49,595 nt of DNA from Bacteroidales bacterium (GCA_003249955.1 QKHS01000070.1:1-49595), one strand, 5' to 3'. Shown: positions 33,498 to 43,076, numbered from the stretch's first letter. Notes: generated by a model from the sequence alone, not told the origin. Translations and numbers: made by a program.

Positions 33498-35651
33498 TTA
33501 TTTTAGCTCAAGATATGATAATTCAAAATCAATTTGTTTCTTCTGAAGATTTACACCAATGATTTTAACACTTACAACGCCACCCAGTTGATAACACTTT
33601 TTGGTGTAAGTACCGGATATGCAGTAATCTTCGGCATTGTAAACATAAAAATCATCGTTCAATGTTCTCATATGTACCAAACCTTCGCAGGCATTATCTT
33701 TTAGCTGTACAAAAAATCCCCATTCTGTAACACCCGATATTACACCTTCGAATATTTGCCCCACTTTATCCTGCATAAATTCCACTTGCTTGTATTTTAT
33801 TGAGGCTCTTTCGGCCAGGCTGGCCTGTTGTTCCATGTAGGAACAATGTTTTGTTTTTGTTTCAAGTCCGGTAGTGTCCGGGTTTTTCTTCCGGATGTAA
33901 TCAAATAATAAACGATGTACCAAAACATCAGGATAGCGACGTATAGGAGATGTAAAATGCGTATAATGGTCAAAAGCCAATCCGTAGTGACCAATGTTTT
34001 TTGTAGTGTAAATAGCTTTGGACATTGCTCTTACTGCCAGATTTTCAATAATATTCTGTTCCGGTTTTCCGTAAACCTCTTTTACAATATTATTCATCGA
34101 TTTTGCCAATGCCAGATTGTTCGACATGTCGATGGAATATCCGAATCTTCCGATAAAACCTGAAAAGCTCTCAAGTTTTTCCATGTTCGGTTCTGCATGA
34201 ACCCTGTAAACCATTTCTTTGGGAGACTTGCTCTTCCCGAACATCTCTGCTGCCTTTCTGTTTGCAAGCAACATAAATTCTTCAATCAGATTGTTTGATT
34301 CTCCTGATTCTTTAAAATAAACTCCGGTAGGAACTCCTTGTTCGTTAAGGTTAAATTTTACCTCAAAATGTTCAAAATTAAAGGCTCCGGTTTTAAATCT
34401 TTCACTTCTTAATATCTTAGCCAGCTCATTTAGTTTTTTAAGTTCTTCACTAAAATCACCCACTCCCGTATCAAGAATATTCTGAGCTTCTTCGTATGAA
34501 AATCTCCGGTTCGACTTAATGATTGTTTTTACTATTCTGTATTCAACCACCTCTGCCTTTTCTGTCATTTCGAGAATAACCGAGAAGCACAGTTTTTCTT
34601 CGTCCGGCCTCAGAGAACACAGAAAATTTGACAATCGCTCGGGTAACATCGGGACTACGCGGTCAACCAGATAAACAGATGTGGCACGCTCGTATGCCTC
34701 TTTATCCAGGTCGCTGCCTTCGGGAATGTAGTTTGAAACATCTGCAATATGAACCCCGATAATAAAGTTACCGTTTGAGGTTTTTTCGAAAGACAGAGCA
34801 TCGTCAAAATCTTTTGCATCAACCGGGTCAATGGTAAAAGTAGGAACATCTCTGAAGTCTTCACGGGTTTCATAATCGTACTGAGTTATTTTATCATTGA
34901 TTTTGGCTGCAGCTTTTTCAATATCATCTGAGAATTTATACGGTAACCCGAATTCTGCAAGAATTGCGTGCATTTCAACCTCATTTTCGCCGGGTTTCCC
35001 TAAAACCTCCACAACCTTACCGGTGGGATTTTTACTTTTTTTATGCCATTCGGTTATTTCAACTATAACTTTTTCTCCGTCTTTAGCTCCGTTAAGATTA
35101 TCTCCGGGAATAAAAATATCGTAAACCATTTTAACGTTGTCAGGAACCAGAAAAGCATAAGAACCTGATTTTTCAATTGTACCGACAAATCTCAGAGTGG
35201 CTCTTTTTATAATTTCGACAACTTCTCCTTCAATACGGCTTCCTTTACGTCTTGCATATAGACTGACTTTTACGGTGTCTCCGTGCATTGCAGAGTTCAG
35301 ATTGGTAAACGGGATAAAAATATCGTCGCTTATATCATCACTTATAACGAATGCATTCCCCGATTTATTCATGTCAATTTCACCAACGACATAACCGGTT
35401 TTTGACTTAAGCTTATACTTTCCTTTAGAGGTTTCTTTAAGACTACCTGCTGCTACCAGTTCATCAAGAACCTTCGCGACCAGGGTTCTGTCATTACTTT
35501 CGGTTACAAAAAGCATGGCTGAAACTTGTTTGTAATTCAGTTCTTTTTGAGGACCGGATGAGAATATACTTAATATTCCCGAAGTAATAGTCTTTTTGTT
35601 AAACACTGTTGTATCAAGGCTTTGCTTCTTGTTCTTCTTTGAGTTTTTCAT
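33498..35651 (-). CDS. rnr: Ribonuclease R (RNB family exoribonuclease)
   Basis: The 717-residue 3'-5' exoribonuclease has an N-terminal winged-helix and cold-shock domains (~25-240), an RNB catalytic domain (~255-590) with the metal-binding acidic cluster D276, D281, D283 and D284 in TIDPVDAKDFDDALSF, and a C-terminal S1 domain (~635-710: GQIFEGVISGVTEWGFFVQL). It degrades structured RNA and takes part in RNA quality control. Length matches RNase R of Bacteroidetes. It is monocistronic. Confidence 0.96.
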   Translation of the reverse strand: MKNSKKNKKQSLDTTVFNKKTITSGILSIFSSGPQKELNYKQVSAMLFVTESNDRTLVAKVLDELVAAGSLKETSKGKYKLKSKTGYVVGEIDMNKSGNAFVISDDISDDIFIPFTNLNSAMHGDTVKVSLYARRKGSRIEGEVVEIIKRATLRFVGTIEKSGSYAFLVPDNVKMVYDIFIPGDNLNGAKDGEKVIVEITEWHKKSKNPTGKVVEVLGKPGENEVEMHAILAEFGLPYKFSDDIEKAAAKINDKITQYDYETREDFRDVPTFTIDPVDAKDFDDALSFEKTSNGNFIIGVHIADVSNYIPEGSDLDKEAYERATSVYLVDRVVPMLPERLSNFLCSLRPDEEKLCFSVILEMTEKAEVVEYRIVKTIIKSNRRFSYEEAQNILDTGVGDFSEELKKLNELAKILRSERFKTGAFNFEHFEVKFNLNEQGVPTGVYFKESGESNNLIEEFMLLANRKAAEMFGKSKSPKEMVYRVHAEPNMEKLESFSGFIGRFGYSIDMSNNLALAKSMNNIVKEVYGKPEQNIIENLAVRAMSKAIYTTKNIGHYGLAFDHYTHFTSPIRRYPDVLVHRLLFDYIRKKNPDTTGLETKTKHCSYMEQQASLAERASIKYKQVEFMQDKVGQIFEGVISGVTEWGFFVQLKDNACEGLVHMRTLNDDFYVYNAEDYCISGTYTKKCYQLGGVVSVKIIGVNLQKKQIDFELSYLELK

Positions 35652-35780
35652 TTTGGCACTATGTTTGTAAAACGGTATGTGATTAAAAATATTCTCTGAA
35701 AAAAAATGTTGAATTTAAATAAAAAAATGTATTTTTAACGAAATTTTTAAAATTAGTAACCAAATTAAAAAATTATTGCC

Positions 35781-36371
35781 ATGAAGACAACTACATTAGC
35801 CAAAAGCATCTTAGTAATCGCAGTTTTAGCATCAGCAGTTACTTTTACTTCTTGCAAAAAGAATAAAGGTGTTATTAAACCGGAGAAGAATGCTAAAGAA
35901 ATTATTATTCCATGTAAAGACGAAGGTCGCTCAGATAAGAACTACTTCAGAGCTGACGCTCAGGCAACATCTCAGGACATGAGTTTGTCAAGAGAAAAAG
36001 CTTTGACTGCAGCAAAACAAAGATTGGCAGGTCTTATCAACACCAAAATCAAATCAGTTACTGATCGTTATGTAAACGAAACCGAGGTTGGAACAAACTC
36101 TGATTTTGAACAGAAATTCGAAAACCTTACCAGAGAAGTTGTTAACCAGACTTTAGTTGATATTGCAATTGTTTGCGAAAAGAACTTTCAGGAAGCAACA
36201 GGCAAGTACACAACTTATATTGCAATCGAAGTTGACAAAGAAGCAATGTTAAACGGTATCAGCAACAGCATCAGCAAAGATCAGAAATTGAGAGTTGATT
36301 ATGACAAAATGAAATTTGAGCAGATTTTCAACGAAGAAATGGAAAAACTTTCTGAAGAATCAGGAAACTAA
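35781..36371 (+). CDS. LPP20-like lipoprotein
   Basis: The 196-residue protein has a lipoprotein signal with lipobox VTFTSC (Cys26) followed by a charged stretch. The body (~45-180) contains FRADAQATSQDMSLSREKALTAAKQ and a KYTTYIAIEVDKEAM strand, resembling LPP20/FlgO-like lipoproteins of unknown function. It is probably attached to the outer membrane. It stands alone and is followed by a terminator. Confidence 0.8.
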   Translation: MKTTTLAKSILVIAVLASAVTFTSCKKNKGVIKPEKNAKEIIIPCKDEGRSDKNYFRADAQATSQDMSLSREKALTAAKQRLAGLINTKIKSVTDRYVNETEVGTNSDFEQKFENLTREVVNQTLVDIAIVCEKNFQEATGKYTTYIAIEVDKEAMLNGISNSISKDQKLRVDYDKMKFEQIFNEEMEKLSEESGN

Positions 36372-36397
36372 TTTAAAGAATATGACAAATATAAGAG

Positions 36398-36422
36398 AGA
36401 GGCTGTAAGGCCTCTTTTTTTT
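36398..36422 (+). terminator. Terminator after LPP20-like lipoprotein gene
   Basis: AGAGGC (36398-36403) pairs with GCCTCT (36410-36415), followed by eight T residues to 36422, 26 bases past the stop. The T run overlaps the 3' end of rnhB on the other strand. Confidence 0.85.
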
Positions 36423-37017
36423 AAAATAATTTCAATTGCGTATCTGTTAATCTGTAGCTAAGACGGTGATAATCAGTTATTCCATGCTTTACAATGGCAT
36501 CTCGATGGAATTTCGTCGGGTATCCTTTATTTTTATCCCAACCGTAAACAGGAAACTCCTCATGTAGTTTCAACATATATTCATCACGATAAGTTTTTGC
36601 TAATACCGAAGCAGCCGCGATTGAAAAAAATAAAGAATCTCCCTTGATAATGCATTTGTGAGGTATTCCGGGAAATGGTTTAAATCTGTTTCCGTCGATT
36701 AATAACAGGTCCGGAACTATTTTTAATTGTGCTACAGCTTTATGCATTGCAGCAAACGAAGCATTAAGAATATTAATTTTATCTATTTCGTGATTATCCA
36801 GACTGCCAACAGCCCACGCGATTGCTTCTGCTTCAATTTCGGGTCTAAGCTTTTCGCGTTGTTTTTCACTTAGTTGTTTGGAATCGTTAAGTAATTTATG
36901 GTGATAATCCGGTGGTAAAATTACTGCGGCAGCAAATACCGGGCCGGCAAGGCATCCGCGTCCGGCTTCGTCACACCCGGCTTCTGTTTTCCCTTCCTGG
37001 TAAAATGAACTGAGCAT
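36421..37017 (-). CDS. rnhB: Ribonuclease HII
   Basis: The 198-residue enzyme cleaves RNA in RNA:DNA hybrids and single ribonucleotides in DNA. Catalytic acids are D16 and E17 in [18 protein letters not shown]108 in LLIDGNRF, and a later Asp in [12 protein letters not shown]. It is the last gene of the kdsB-glycosyltransferase-rnhB run and lies 2 bases after the glycosyltransferase stop. Confidence 0.96.
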   Translation of the reverse strand: MLSSFYQEGKTEAGCDEAGRGCLAGPVFAAAVILPPDYHHKLLNDSKQLSEKQREKLRPEIEAEAIAWAVGSLDNHEIDKINILNASFAAMHKAVAQLKIVPDLLLIDGNRFKPFPGIPHKCIIKGDSLFFSIAAASVLAKTYRDEYMLKLHEEFPVYGWDKNKGYPTKFHRDAIVKHGITDYHRLSYRLTDTQLKLF

Positions 37018-37019
37018 TG

Positions 37020-38150
37020 TTAAATTGTTTTGATAGCCTTATCAATACATTCCCAAAGTCTGTCGGCAGATTTATCCCATGAAAACTTTTGTCTTTGAGT
37101 TCTGCCTTTTTCAATCAGTGAATCTCTTAATTCCTGATTGTTTATCAGTTCCGACATGTATTCCGCAACCTGACGATGATCATCCGGGGAGCATAATAAT
37201 GCAGCATCTCCTACAACCTCCGGCAGAGATGTGAGGTTGCCGGATATTAAAGCAGTTTCGGCATACATTGCCTCTACAAGAGGAATTCCGAATCCTTCAA
37301 AAAAAGGAATATAAACAAGGGCAATTGCAGATGCCAGGATATTATGTAAATCTTCAACATTCAGCCTGCCTGTAAAAACCACATCTTCTTTATAAACCAT
37401 ATTTTTTAAAACGGCATCGATTTCTTCTGTCAGATGCATTGCAGAGCCTACAATTATAAGTTTCTGATCATACTCTCCTGATGCACGGAATATTTCGTAG
37501 GATTTGAGCAGGCCGGGTACGTTTTTACGGGGATTCAATGCTCCTACAAACAGAAAATAATCTTTGCCACCTGTATAAGTATTTTTTACTTTTAGTTTTA
37601 CTCCGTTATCAACCGGGGTATATGCAGAATTTGACCCGTTATAGCAGACTGTTATCTTTTCCGGCTTAATATTAAAAGTTTTTGCTATATCTGACTTTGA
37701 ATATTCGGAAACTGTGCCAAGGCTAACAGCTCTATTTGCATATTTAGGGAAGAAATAGTTATAATATTTTCGTACCCAAAAAGGAAGTTGTCGCGGGTTG
37801 TGTACAAAATTTATATCGTGAATAACGCTTACCTGAGGAACATTTGTTCTTAATGAAATAAATCCGTCAGTGGAAAGGAATAACCCGGCATTTATTTTTT
37901 TCAAAACACGGGGAATAACAAATTCCATCCATAAATACCAAAGAAACGGATGTCTGGTTGGTGGTCCGGCAATTATGGGGACTACATTTTCTGAGAAAAC
38001 AAATGAAGAGTCATATTTTCTGTCAAATATAAAGTAAAAAGTATGCTCAGGGTGTGCAAGTGTAATCCTTTTCAATGTTTCATAACTGAACCATCCGATT
38101 CCTTCGAGTTTGTCTTTAAGTAATAGTCTGGTATTTACGGCAATATTCAT
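37020..38150 (-). CDS. Family 4-type glycosyltransferase
   Basis: The 376-residue GT-B enzyme has an N-terminal domain with [20 protein letters not shown] (~118-137) and a C-terminal nucleotide-sugar domain with [18 protein letters not shown] (~198-215), and [17 protein letters not shown] (~282-298), which contains the EX7E-type motif. The product is likely a sugar transfer for envelope glycans; the sugar and acceptor are unknown. Its ATG shares a base with the kdsB stop (TAATG), so the two are coupled, suggesting a link to lipopolysaccharide core synthesis. Confidence 0.9.
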   Translation of the reverse strand: MNIAVNTRLLLKDKLEGIGWFSYETLKRITLAHPEHTFYFIFDRKYDSSFVFSENVVPIIAGPPTRHPFLWYLWMEFVIPRVLKKINAGLFLSTDGFISLRTNVPQVSVIHDINFVHNPRQLPFWVRKYYNYFFPKYANRAVSLGTVSEYSKSDIAKTFNIKPEKITVCYNGSNSAYTPVDNGVKLKVKNTYTGGKDYFLFVGALNPRKNVPGLLKSYEIFRASGEYDQKLIIVGSAMHLTEEIDAVLKNMVYKEDVVFTGRLNVEDLHNILASAIALVYIPFFEGFGIPLVEAMYAETALISGNLTSLPEVVGDAALLCSPDDHRQVAEYMSELINNQELRDSLIEKGRTQRQKFSWDKSADRLWECIDKAIKTI

Positions 38151-38899
38151 TATAATAGTCCTACTTGTCTTATTCTGTCCAGATCTTTGGGAGTGTCAAT
38201 CGAAATGCTTTCGTGTTCTGTAAAAGCAATTTTTATCGTGTATCCGTTTTCAATCCATCTCAATTGCTCAAGACTTTCAGCAAGTTCAAGGGTTGAAGGT
38301 TTCAGTTTTGTTATCTCATGTAATATTTCTTTTCTGTAGGCATATAACCCTATATGTTTGTAAAACAGATGTTTTGAAACCCATTTGTTTTCACTTACAC
38401 CCCGCAGGTAAGGAATAGGAGACCTGCTGAAATATATTGCCTCGTGGTGGTTGTTGATTACTACTTTGGGTTTATTCGGGTTAAAAATATCGTCTTTGTT
38501 GTTTATTGGTTTTATAAGTGTGGCAATCTGATTCTTTTTCAGTTTGAAGCATTTTTTTATTTCCAGCAATTGCTCTGTTTTGATAAAAGGTTCGTCACCC
38601 TGAATATTTACTACAACATCCCATGTCCTGTTTTCAAGCATTTCGATTTTTTCAATAGCCTCTGCACACCTGTCTGTACCGCTTTTGTGTTTTTTCTTGG
38701 TCATTACCGCTTTCCCTCCAAATCGCTCTACTTCATTCAGAATTCTTTCGTCATCAGTGGCTACATATACATCCTCAAAAACCTTTCTGGCCTGTGTATA
38801 TACATTATGTACCATGGTCTTGCCATTTATGTTAACCAGCGGTTTTCCCGGGAACCTTGTTGAAGCATACCTGGCAGGAATAATTGCGATAAAATCCAT
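38150..38899 (-). CDS. kdsB: 3-deoxy-manno-octulosonate cytidylyltransferase
   Basis: The 249-residue enzyme activates KDO as CMP-KDO for lipopolysaccharide inner core. It opens with IPARYASTRFPGKPLVNING (~6-25), the nucleotide-binding signature, and has VVNIQGDEPFI (~96-106) and HIGLYAYRKEIL (~189-200). It is of standard length. It is the first gene of a run with a glycosyltransferase and rnhB, so LPS core synthesis is the common thread. Confidence 0.96.
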   Translation of the reverse strand: MDFIAIIPARYASTRFPGKPLVNINGKTMVHNVYTQARKVFEDVYVATDDERILNEVERFGGKAVMTKKKHKSGTDRCAEAIEKIEMLENRTWDVVVNIQGDEPFIKTEQLLEIKKCFKLKKNQIATLIKPINNKDDIFNPNKPKVVINNHHEAIYFSRSPIPYLRGVSENKWVSKHLFYKHIGLYAYRKEILHEITKLKPSTLELAESLEQLRWIENGYTIKIAFTEHESISIDTPKDLDRIRQVGLL

Positions 38900-38980
38900 A
38901 ATTTAAAATTTGGGTTAAAAATAATCAATTTTAACATTTTACTGATTGTAAATCACTATAAAAAGTTTTATTTTGTATTT

Positions 38981-40063
38981 ATGAGCGAACAAGCCGAAGA
39001 AATTGTAAAAAACTTTAAATCCAACAGGGTAATTTTACCGGCTATTTTTGGTCTGGGTATAGTCGGGTGGCTTTTCTACCGGGATTTTAATAAAATCGAC
39101 TTTTCGCTTTTTACATTTACTTATCTGAGTCTTTTGTATTTTATCGGAGCTTTTGCTATGATGTTTTTCAGAGACTTCGGTTATGTAATGAGAATGCGGG
39201 TACTTTCGGATGGAGAGTTAAGCTGGATACAATGCATAAAAATTGTGTTTTTATGGGAATTCGGTTCTGCGGTTACTCCTTCCGCAGTAGGAGGAACGGC
39301 TCTTGCAACAATTTTTTTATGGAAAGAGGGGCTTAATGTAGGGAAAAGCACTTCTGTAGTTTTGGCTACTTCGTTTCTCGACGAACTTTATTTTAGTGTA
39401 ACGTTCCCTCTTATTCTTATTTTGTTTTCAAAAACAACACTTTTTGTTACCGGAGATAACAACGGTTTTGTACGGAATTTATTCGGCTTTGCGATGGCCG
39501 GCTATATCCTTAAACTGTCATGGACTGTTCTAATGGCATATACATTATTTATAAATCCACGTTTTTTTGCAAATCTTATTAAATCAGTATTCAGAATCAG
39601 ATTCCTGAAAAAATGGAGGAGCGGAGCAGAACAAACGGCAGTTGACTTTGAAATAGCAAATAAGGGGTTAAAAGCAAAGGGTTTTAAGTTTTGGGCAAAG
39701 TCTTGTCTTGCCACGTTTATTTCATGGACATCAAGATATTGTGTTCTGAATTTTCTGTTGGTGGCAATGATGTTTTCTGTTGACGGCGGAGAAAAAGGTA
39801 TTGGTATTTATGATCATTTTCTTATTTTTGCGAGGCAGTTAATAATGTGGATTTTAATGTTGGTTATGCCTTCTCCGGGAGGAAGTGGCTTTGTTGAAGC
39901 AGTTTTTACCACCTTTATGGCTGATTTTGTTCCGGTTGCAGGATTTGTGGTTGTTATGGCTTTAATCTGGAGGTTGGTTACTTATTATCCTTATCTGATA
40001 ATAGGATCGGTTATTACTCCGGGATGGCTTAACAAAAAATTTAAGAAGTCAAAACAATCATAG
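38981..40063 (+). CDS. Lysylphosphatidylglycerol synthase TM-family (flippase-like) membrane protein
   Basis: The 360-residue protein has about eight membrane helices and the family's ELYFSVTFPLILI and MPSPGGSGFVEAVFTTFM motifs. The domain is the membrane half of lysyl-phosphatidylglycerol synthase (UPF0104), found alone in many bacteria. Such stand-alone versions are proposed lipid or polyprenyl flippases. It is divergent from kdsB by 81 bases and precedes rpiB by 56 bases. Confidence 0.88.
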   Translation: MSEQAEEIVKNFKSNRVILPAIFGLGIVGWLFYRDFNKIDFSLFTFTYLSLLYFIGAFAMMFFRDFGYVMRMRVLSDGELSWIQCIKIVFLWEFGSAVTPSAVGGTALATIFLWKEGLNVGKSTSVVLATSFLDELYFSVTFPLILILFSKTTLFVTGDNNGFVRNLFGFAMAGYILKLSWTVLMAYTLFINPRFFANLIKSVFRIRFLKKWRSGAEQTAVDFEIANKGLKAKGFKFWAKSCLATFISWTSRYCVLNFLLVAMMFSVDGGEKGIGIYDHFLIFARQLIMWILMLVMPSPGGSGFVEAVFTTFMADFVPVAGFVVVMALIWRLVTYYPYLIIGSVITPGWLNKKFKKSKQS

Positions 40064-40119
40064 CTTAAGAATCCGGATGGAACCTGGGAAATAAAATTAA
40101 CGATAAAATACTTAATAAA

Positions 40120-40557
40120 ATGAAAATAGGATTTGCCTGCGATCACGCAGGATATAAGTTAAAAAACTTTTTAATTGAATATCTCGAAAAAAAGGGAGTT
40201 GAAACACTAAATTTCGGAACCAATTCTGAAGAAAGTTGTGATTATCCTGATTTTGCGCATCCGTTGGCATATTCTGTTGAAAAAGGAGAGTGTGATTTGG
40301 GAATATCCATTTGCGGAAGCGGAAACGGAATAAACATGACTGTAAACAAGCATAAAGGCATTAGAAGTGCTTTATGCTGGAATGTGGAAATTTCTGAGCT
40401 GGCAAGACTGCATAACGATGCAAATATATGCGCCCTGCCTGCAAGATTTATTTCTGAAGAAACAGCCGTTGAAATTGTGGAAAAGTTTCTTAATACAGAA
40501 TTTGAAGGAGGAAGACATATCAACAGAATAAATAAAATTCCGGTCGCAAATACATAA
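40120..40557 (+). CDS. rpiB: Ribose-5-phosphate isomerase B
   Basis: The 145-residue enzyme interconverts ribose 5-phosphate and ribulose 5-phosphate in the pentose phosphate pathway. It carries FACDHAGYKLKNFL (~5-18, with D8 and H9), the catalytic-base Cys65 in SICGSGNGINM (63-73) and the conserved segment KHKGIRSALCW. Length and motifs are standard for RpiB (LacA/RpiB family). Confidence 0.95.
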   Translation: MKIGFACDHAGYKLKNFLIEYLEKKGVETLNFGTNSEESCDYPDFAHPLAYSVEKGECDLGISICGSGNGINMTVNKHKGIRSALCWNVEISELARLHNDANICALPARFISEETAVEIVEKFLNTEFEGGRHINRINKIPVANT

Positions 40558-40636
40558 TTGTCCGGTATTCATTCTGCCGGGTTTAAGCATTGGCTTATTA
40601 AAAGTTATTGCCGGTAAGCTGTTTTTTGAAAACAAA

Positions 40637-40663
40637 AAAGCGGCCGGGACTCCCGAACCGCTC
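40637..40663 (-). terminator. Strong minus-strand terminator with no nearby gene
   Basis: The minus transcript reads GCGGTTCGGGA, a short apex, then TCCCGGCCGC and six U residues (plus-strand A run 40634-40639). The stem is GC-rich with one small interior asymmetry. On the plus strand it lacks a T tract, so it does not serve rpiB. It suggests an unannotated minus-strand RNA ending here. Confidence 0.7.
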
Positions 40664-40960
40664 ATCTGCCACATATTAAAATGAACTAACCACGATTATG
40701 TTGCTGAGAAAATTTACAATTCTTTATTCTTATGATTACTTATGCTTTGTGGAATGTTAAGGTTGTTTTTCGGAACGATACTATAATTGTTTTGACAAAC
40801 ATTAAAATGTACAAATAAATATGACCGCAGAATGTATGCGTTATTAATTTCGCTTTTTTCGCAGTCAAAGCTGAATAAGTTAAAACTTAATCTCTGGCAG
40901 CAATTTATCAGTCCGTTGTTTTCCATAAAGAATATCTTTATTACAAAGTGAAAATAAATT
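40640..40960 (-). ncRNA. Candidate small RNA ending at the orphan terminator
   Basis: Inferred only from the orphan terminator at 40637-40663 and the absence of a coding gene upstream on this strand. The 5' end is unknown; no perfect TAnnTTTG box was found in this interval, so the limits given are arbitrary. The alternative is a long 3' UTR of the LuxE-type gene at 41150-42139. Confidence 0.25.
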
Positions 40961-41149
40961 TACTGTAATTTTAGAAGAAACGTGCTTAATAGCTATATTA
41001 ATATTTGTCGTATGTCGAAAAGATGAAAGCGTTGCGTTTTGCGTTTTGTGCTACATGTATAAGAATATGTTGAGGTTACTTTTAAATTCTGATGTTTTGT
41101 GTGTTTTTACCAAATTCAGGCATGTGTTCAGTTCATAAAACAAACGGTG

Positions 41150-42139
41150 TTATGCGTTCATAAGATTGCATCCGCGAACTTCTGCAGAATCAAAGCGGCC
41201 ATTAATCCAAAATGAGCCGTTTTCGGAAATTTTCCCCAAATCTCCCGTTTCAATAAAGCAGCACGAGTTAATGTTTGCCAGATCAATTACATTTATAGCT
41301 CCGGTACCGGAATTTCTTACAGTTAACGGGTCTGCGGCATCTCTCACGAGCACTTTCATCCACGGAGGACAGAAGTACTGTCCGTTTTGTCCGGAATATG
41401 CCTGTGACAATAATTCAGTCATTCCATATTCTGAATGTACAGAACTAACGCCAAATGATTTTTTAATAACCGAATGTAGTTCTTCCCGTGTGATTTCTTT
41501 ACGGTTTCCTTTCATTCCTCCGGTTTCCATAATCAGACCTGTTTTCATTTTTGTCTGATATTTTTCTGCAAAATCCAGCAGGGCAAAACTGACCCCGATA
41601 AGCAGGTATTTTTCACTTTTCCTCTCAAGTTTTTCAATCAGTTTAATCAGCTTGTCAAATTCATTCAGAAAAAACCCGCTGTCTTTTTTACCCGATAGTT
41701 TAATCAGCTCATCAACCATATATATCAGGCTTGAACCGCCTCTTTCGAGATACGAAGGAAGCAATGCTATTATTGTGTAATCCTGAGGCGATCCGTAAAA
41801 AAGTTCAAATGATTTTAAAAATGAATCTCTGTAAACTGATGTGTCGCTTACAAAATGACTTGAAGGAATATTTCCTGTTGTAGAACTGGATGTGAATATT
41901 GTAAAGTTATCGTGTTCTCCCGTAACTACTTTGTGTGTTTTAAAGAATTGAGCCGGTAAAAACGGAATGTCATTAATATTTTTGATTTTTGACGGATCTG
42001 TATTTAAGAACCTGCAGAAATCTCCGTAAGTTTTGTTATTCCGGTATTGATATCTGAATGCTTCAACAGCAAGCACCCCAAACATTTCAGGCGTTATTCC
42101 CGAGAAGATATTTTTATAATAATTATCTAAACTAAACAT
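41150..42139 (-). CDS. LuxE-type acyl-protein synthetase family protein
   Basis: The 329-residue protein resembles LuxE/acyl-protein synthetases of the ANL superfamily. TSSSTTGNIPSSHFV (~84-98) is the nucleotide-binding loop, LIMETGGMKGNRKEIT (~203-218) and HSEYGMTELLSQAYS (~233-247) match later ANL motifs, and SCCFIETGDLG is near the C-terminus. LuxE activates fatty acids as acyl-AMP for transfer; related proteins act in O-antigen or lipid modification. The ATG at 42139 is chosen because a longer frame starting with TTG at 42157 overlaps the -7 box. It is apparently monocistronic, so the substrate is unclear. Confidence 0.82.
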   Translation of the reverse strand: MFSLDNYYKNIFSGITPEMFGVLAVEAFRYQYRNNKTYGDFCRFLNTDPSKIKNINDIPFLPAQFFKTHKVVTGEHDNFTIFTSSSTTGNIPSSHFVSDTSVYRDSFLKSFELFYGSPQDYTIIALLPSYLERGGSSLIYMVDELIKLSGKKDSGFFLNEFDKLIKLIEKLERKSEKYLLIGVSFALLDFAEKYQTKMKTGLIMETGGMKGNRKEITREELHSVIKKSFGVSSVHSEYGMTELLSQAYSGQNGQYFCPPWMKVLVRDAADPLTVRNSGTGAINVIDLANINSCCFIETGDLGKISENGSFWINGRFDSAEVRGCNLMNA

Positions 42140-42154
42140 TTGATTTTGTTTTTG

Positions 42155-42162
42155 CAAAAATA
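42155..42162 (-). promoter_or_regulatory. -7 box (TATTTTTG) of LuxE-type gene
   Basis: Minus-strand TATTTTTG (42162-42155) lies 15 bases before the ATG at 42139. It overlaps the T tail of the upstream gene's terminator, so the two signals are packed together. Confidence 0.5.
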
Positions 42163-42192
42163 AAAAAAAGAGGCATAAGAACTATGCCTCTT
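42161..42192 (-). terminator. Terminator after the 42213-43013 gene
   Basis: On the minus strand AAGAGGCATA (42192-42183) pairs with TATGCCTCTT (42177-42168 region), then eight T residues follow, 20 bases after the stop. Confidence 0.88.
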
Positions 42193-42212
42193 GCGAATAC
42201 ACCCCTTGAGTC

Positions 42213-43013
42213 TTATTTTTTCTTAAAGACAACGTATTCGTTTTCAAAGTTTAAAAAGTACTCCCCCTTTTTTAAGTTCGAAACATCCACCACATCTCCT
42301 GTCCCGGATATAAGTTCTTCGCCGAATTCATCAATTACGGCATAATATGTATATGAGCTGAAAGCGATTTCTTTAGCTACTTTTGTAAGTTTTGTCGTAA
42401 CGGTAACCGGCTCTTTTTCGATGTTAAAGACCATTTCGTCCGAATAGAATTTACGGTTTAGATGATCTACCTGGTAAACACGATAGCGGTTTTCTCCATT
42501 ATAAGGATATACTTTTTGGGAATAGTTACGACGTCCGGGGCCTCCTTCTCCGGGAATACGGCCGACTTCAATCCACTTTCCCCATCTGAATTCTTCTACG
42601 TGAAAAGGTAACTTTCCTGATTCATTGTCGGTAACAAATTTGAGTACATTATCGTAACCTAAAACCTGAGAAACGACTTCGTAAGTACATAATGGTTTTA
42701 ATACTTCCGGATTTACAAGTTTAGGAGTGCAGTCCTCGTGATGTTTTATTACAACTTCATACTCCTGACCGAACTGTAAGCCTACGTAATCAAGGCTGAT
42801 TCTGAAAGCACTTGAATTTATTACATCTTCGAATTTTTTGTCATTAACAAAAACTTCATAGGCACAATACTCTTCTCCGATATCCAACATAGGATTTATT
42901 ATGTAAAGATCCTTACCCTGATATACCCCCTTCAAAATCATATCGTCTGCTTTCAGATTAAGTCCCGAAAAAACCAGTACAATTGTTAAAAATGCTAAAG
43001 TGCTGTTTTTCAT
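42213..43013 (-). CDS. Secreted protein of unknown function
   Basis: The 266-residue protein has a signal peptide (MKNSTLAFLTIVLVFSGLNLKA) and a body of beta-rich segments (KDLYIINPMLDIGEEYCAYE, FRISLDYVGLQFGQEYEVVI, ENRYRVYQVDHLNRKFYSDE) resembling fibronectin-like or Ig-like strands. The C-terminus (VVDVSNLKKGEYFLNFENEYVVFKKK) recalls a T9SS tail in shape but lacks the usual IYPNP motif, so export to the surface is uncertain. It has its own promoter and terminator. Confidence 0.75.
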   Translation of the reverse strand: MKNSTLAFLTIVLVFSGLNLKADDMILKGVYQGKDLYIINPMLDIGEEYCAYEVFVNDKKFEDVINSSAFRISLDYVGLQFGQEYEVVIKHHEDCTPKLVNPEVLKPLCTYEVVSQVLGYDNVLKFVTDNESGKLPFHVEEFRWGKWIEVGRIPGEGGPGRRNYSQKVYPYNGENRYRVYQVDHLNRKFYSDEMVFNIEKEPVTVTTKLTKVAKEIAFSSYTYYAVIDEFGEELISGTGDVVDVSNLKKGEYFLNFENEYVVFKKK

Positions 43014-43044
43014 AGTTTTACAAATTTTATTAACAAATTATGAA

Positions 43045-43076
43045 CAAATTTAGTATGTTAATTGGCTTTTTCCAAA
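43045..43076 (-). promoter_or_regulatory. Promoter of 42213-43013 gene
   Basis: On the minus strand TTTG (43076-43073) and TAAATTTG (43052-43045) are separated by 20 bases, a full match to the Bacteroidetes consensus, 31 bases before the ATG. The -33 box sits in a two-copy 12-bp tandem repeat (43072-43095). Confidence 0.75.

Larger units (their letters stand above)
40558..41149. other. 592-bp non-coding gap with orphan minus-strand terminator
   Basis: No convincing gene is seen. A minus frame of 70 codons (40714-40926) shows no recognisable domain or signal peptide and is not supported. The gap holds a strong minus-strand terminator (40637-40663), listed separately, about 490 bases after the nearest upstream minus-strand gene. 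Confidence 0.5.

Noticed and set aside
40372-40674. Minus-strand frame of 100 codons over the rpiB 3' end
   Set aside because: It is largely antisense to rpiB, and its start codon lies in the orphan terminator region.
40714-40926. Minus-strand frame of 70 codons after rpiB
   Set aside because: No domain, signal peptide or matching ribosome-binding context. The region is better explained as non-coding.
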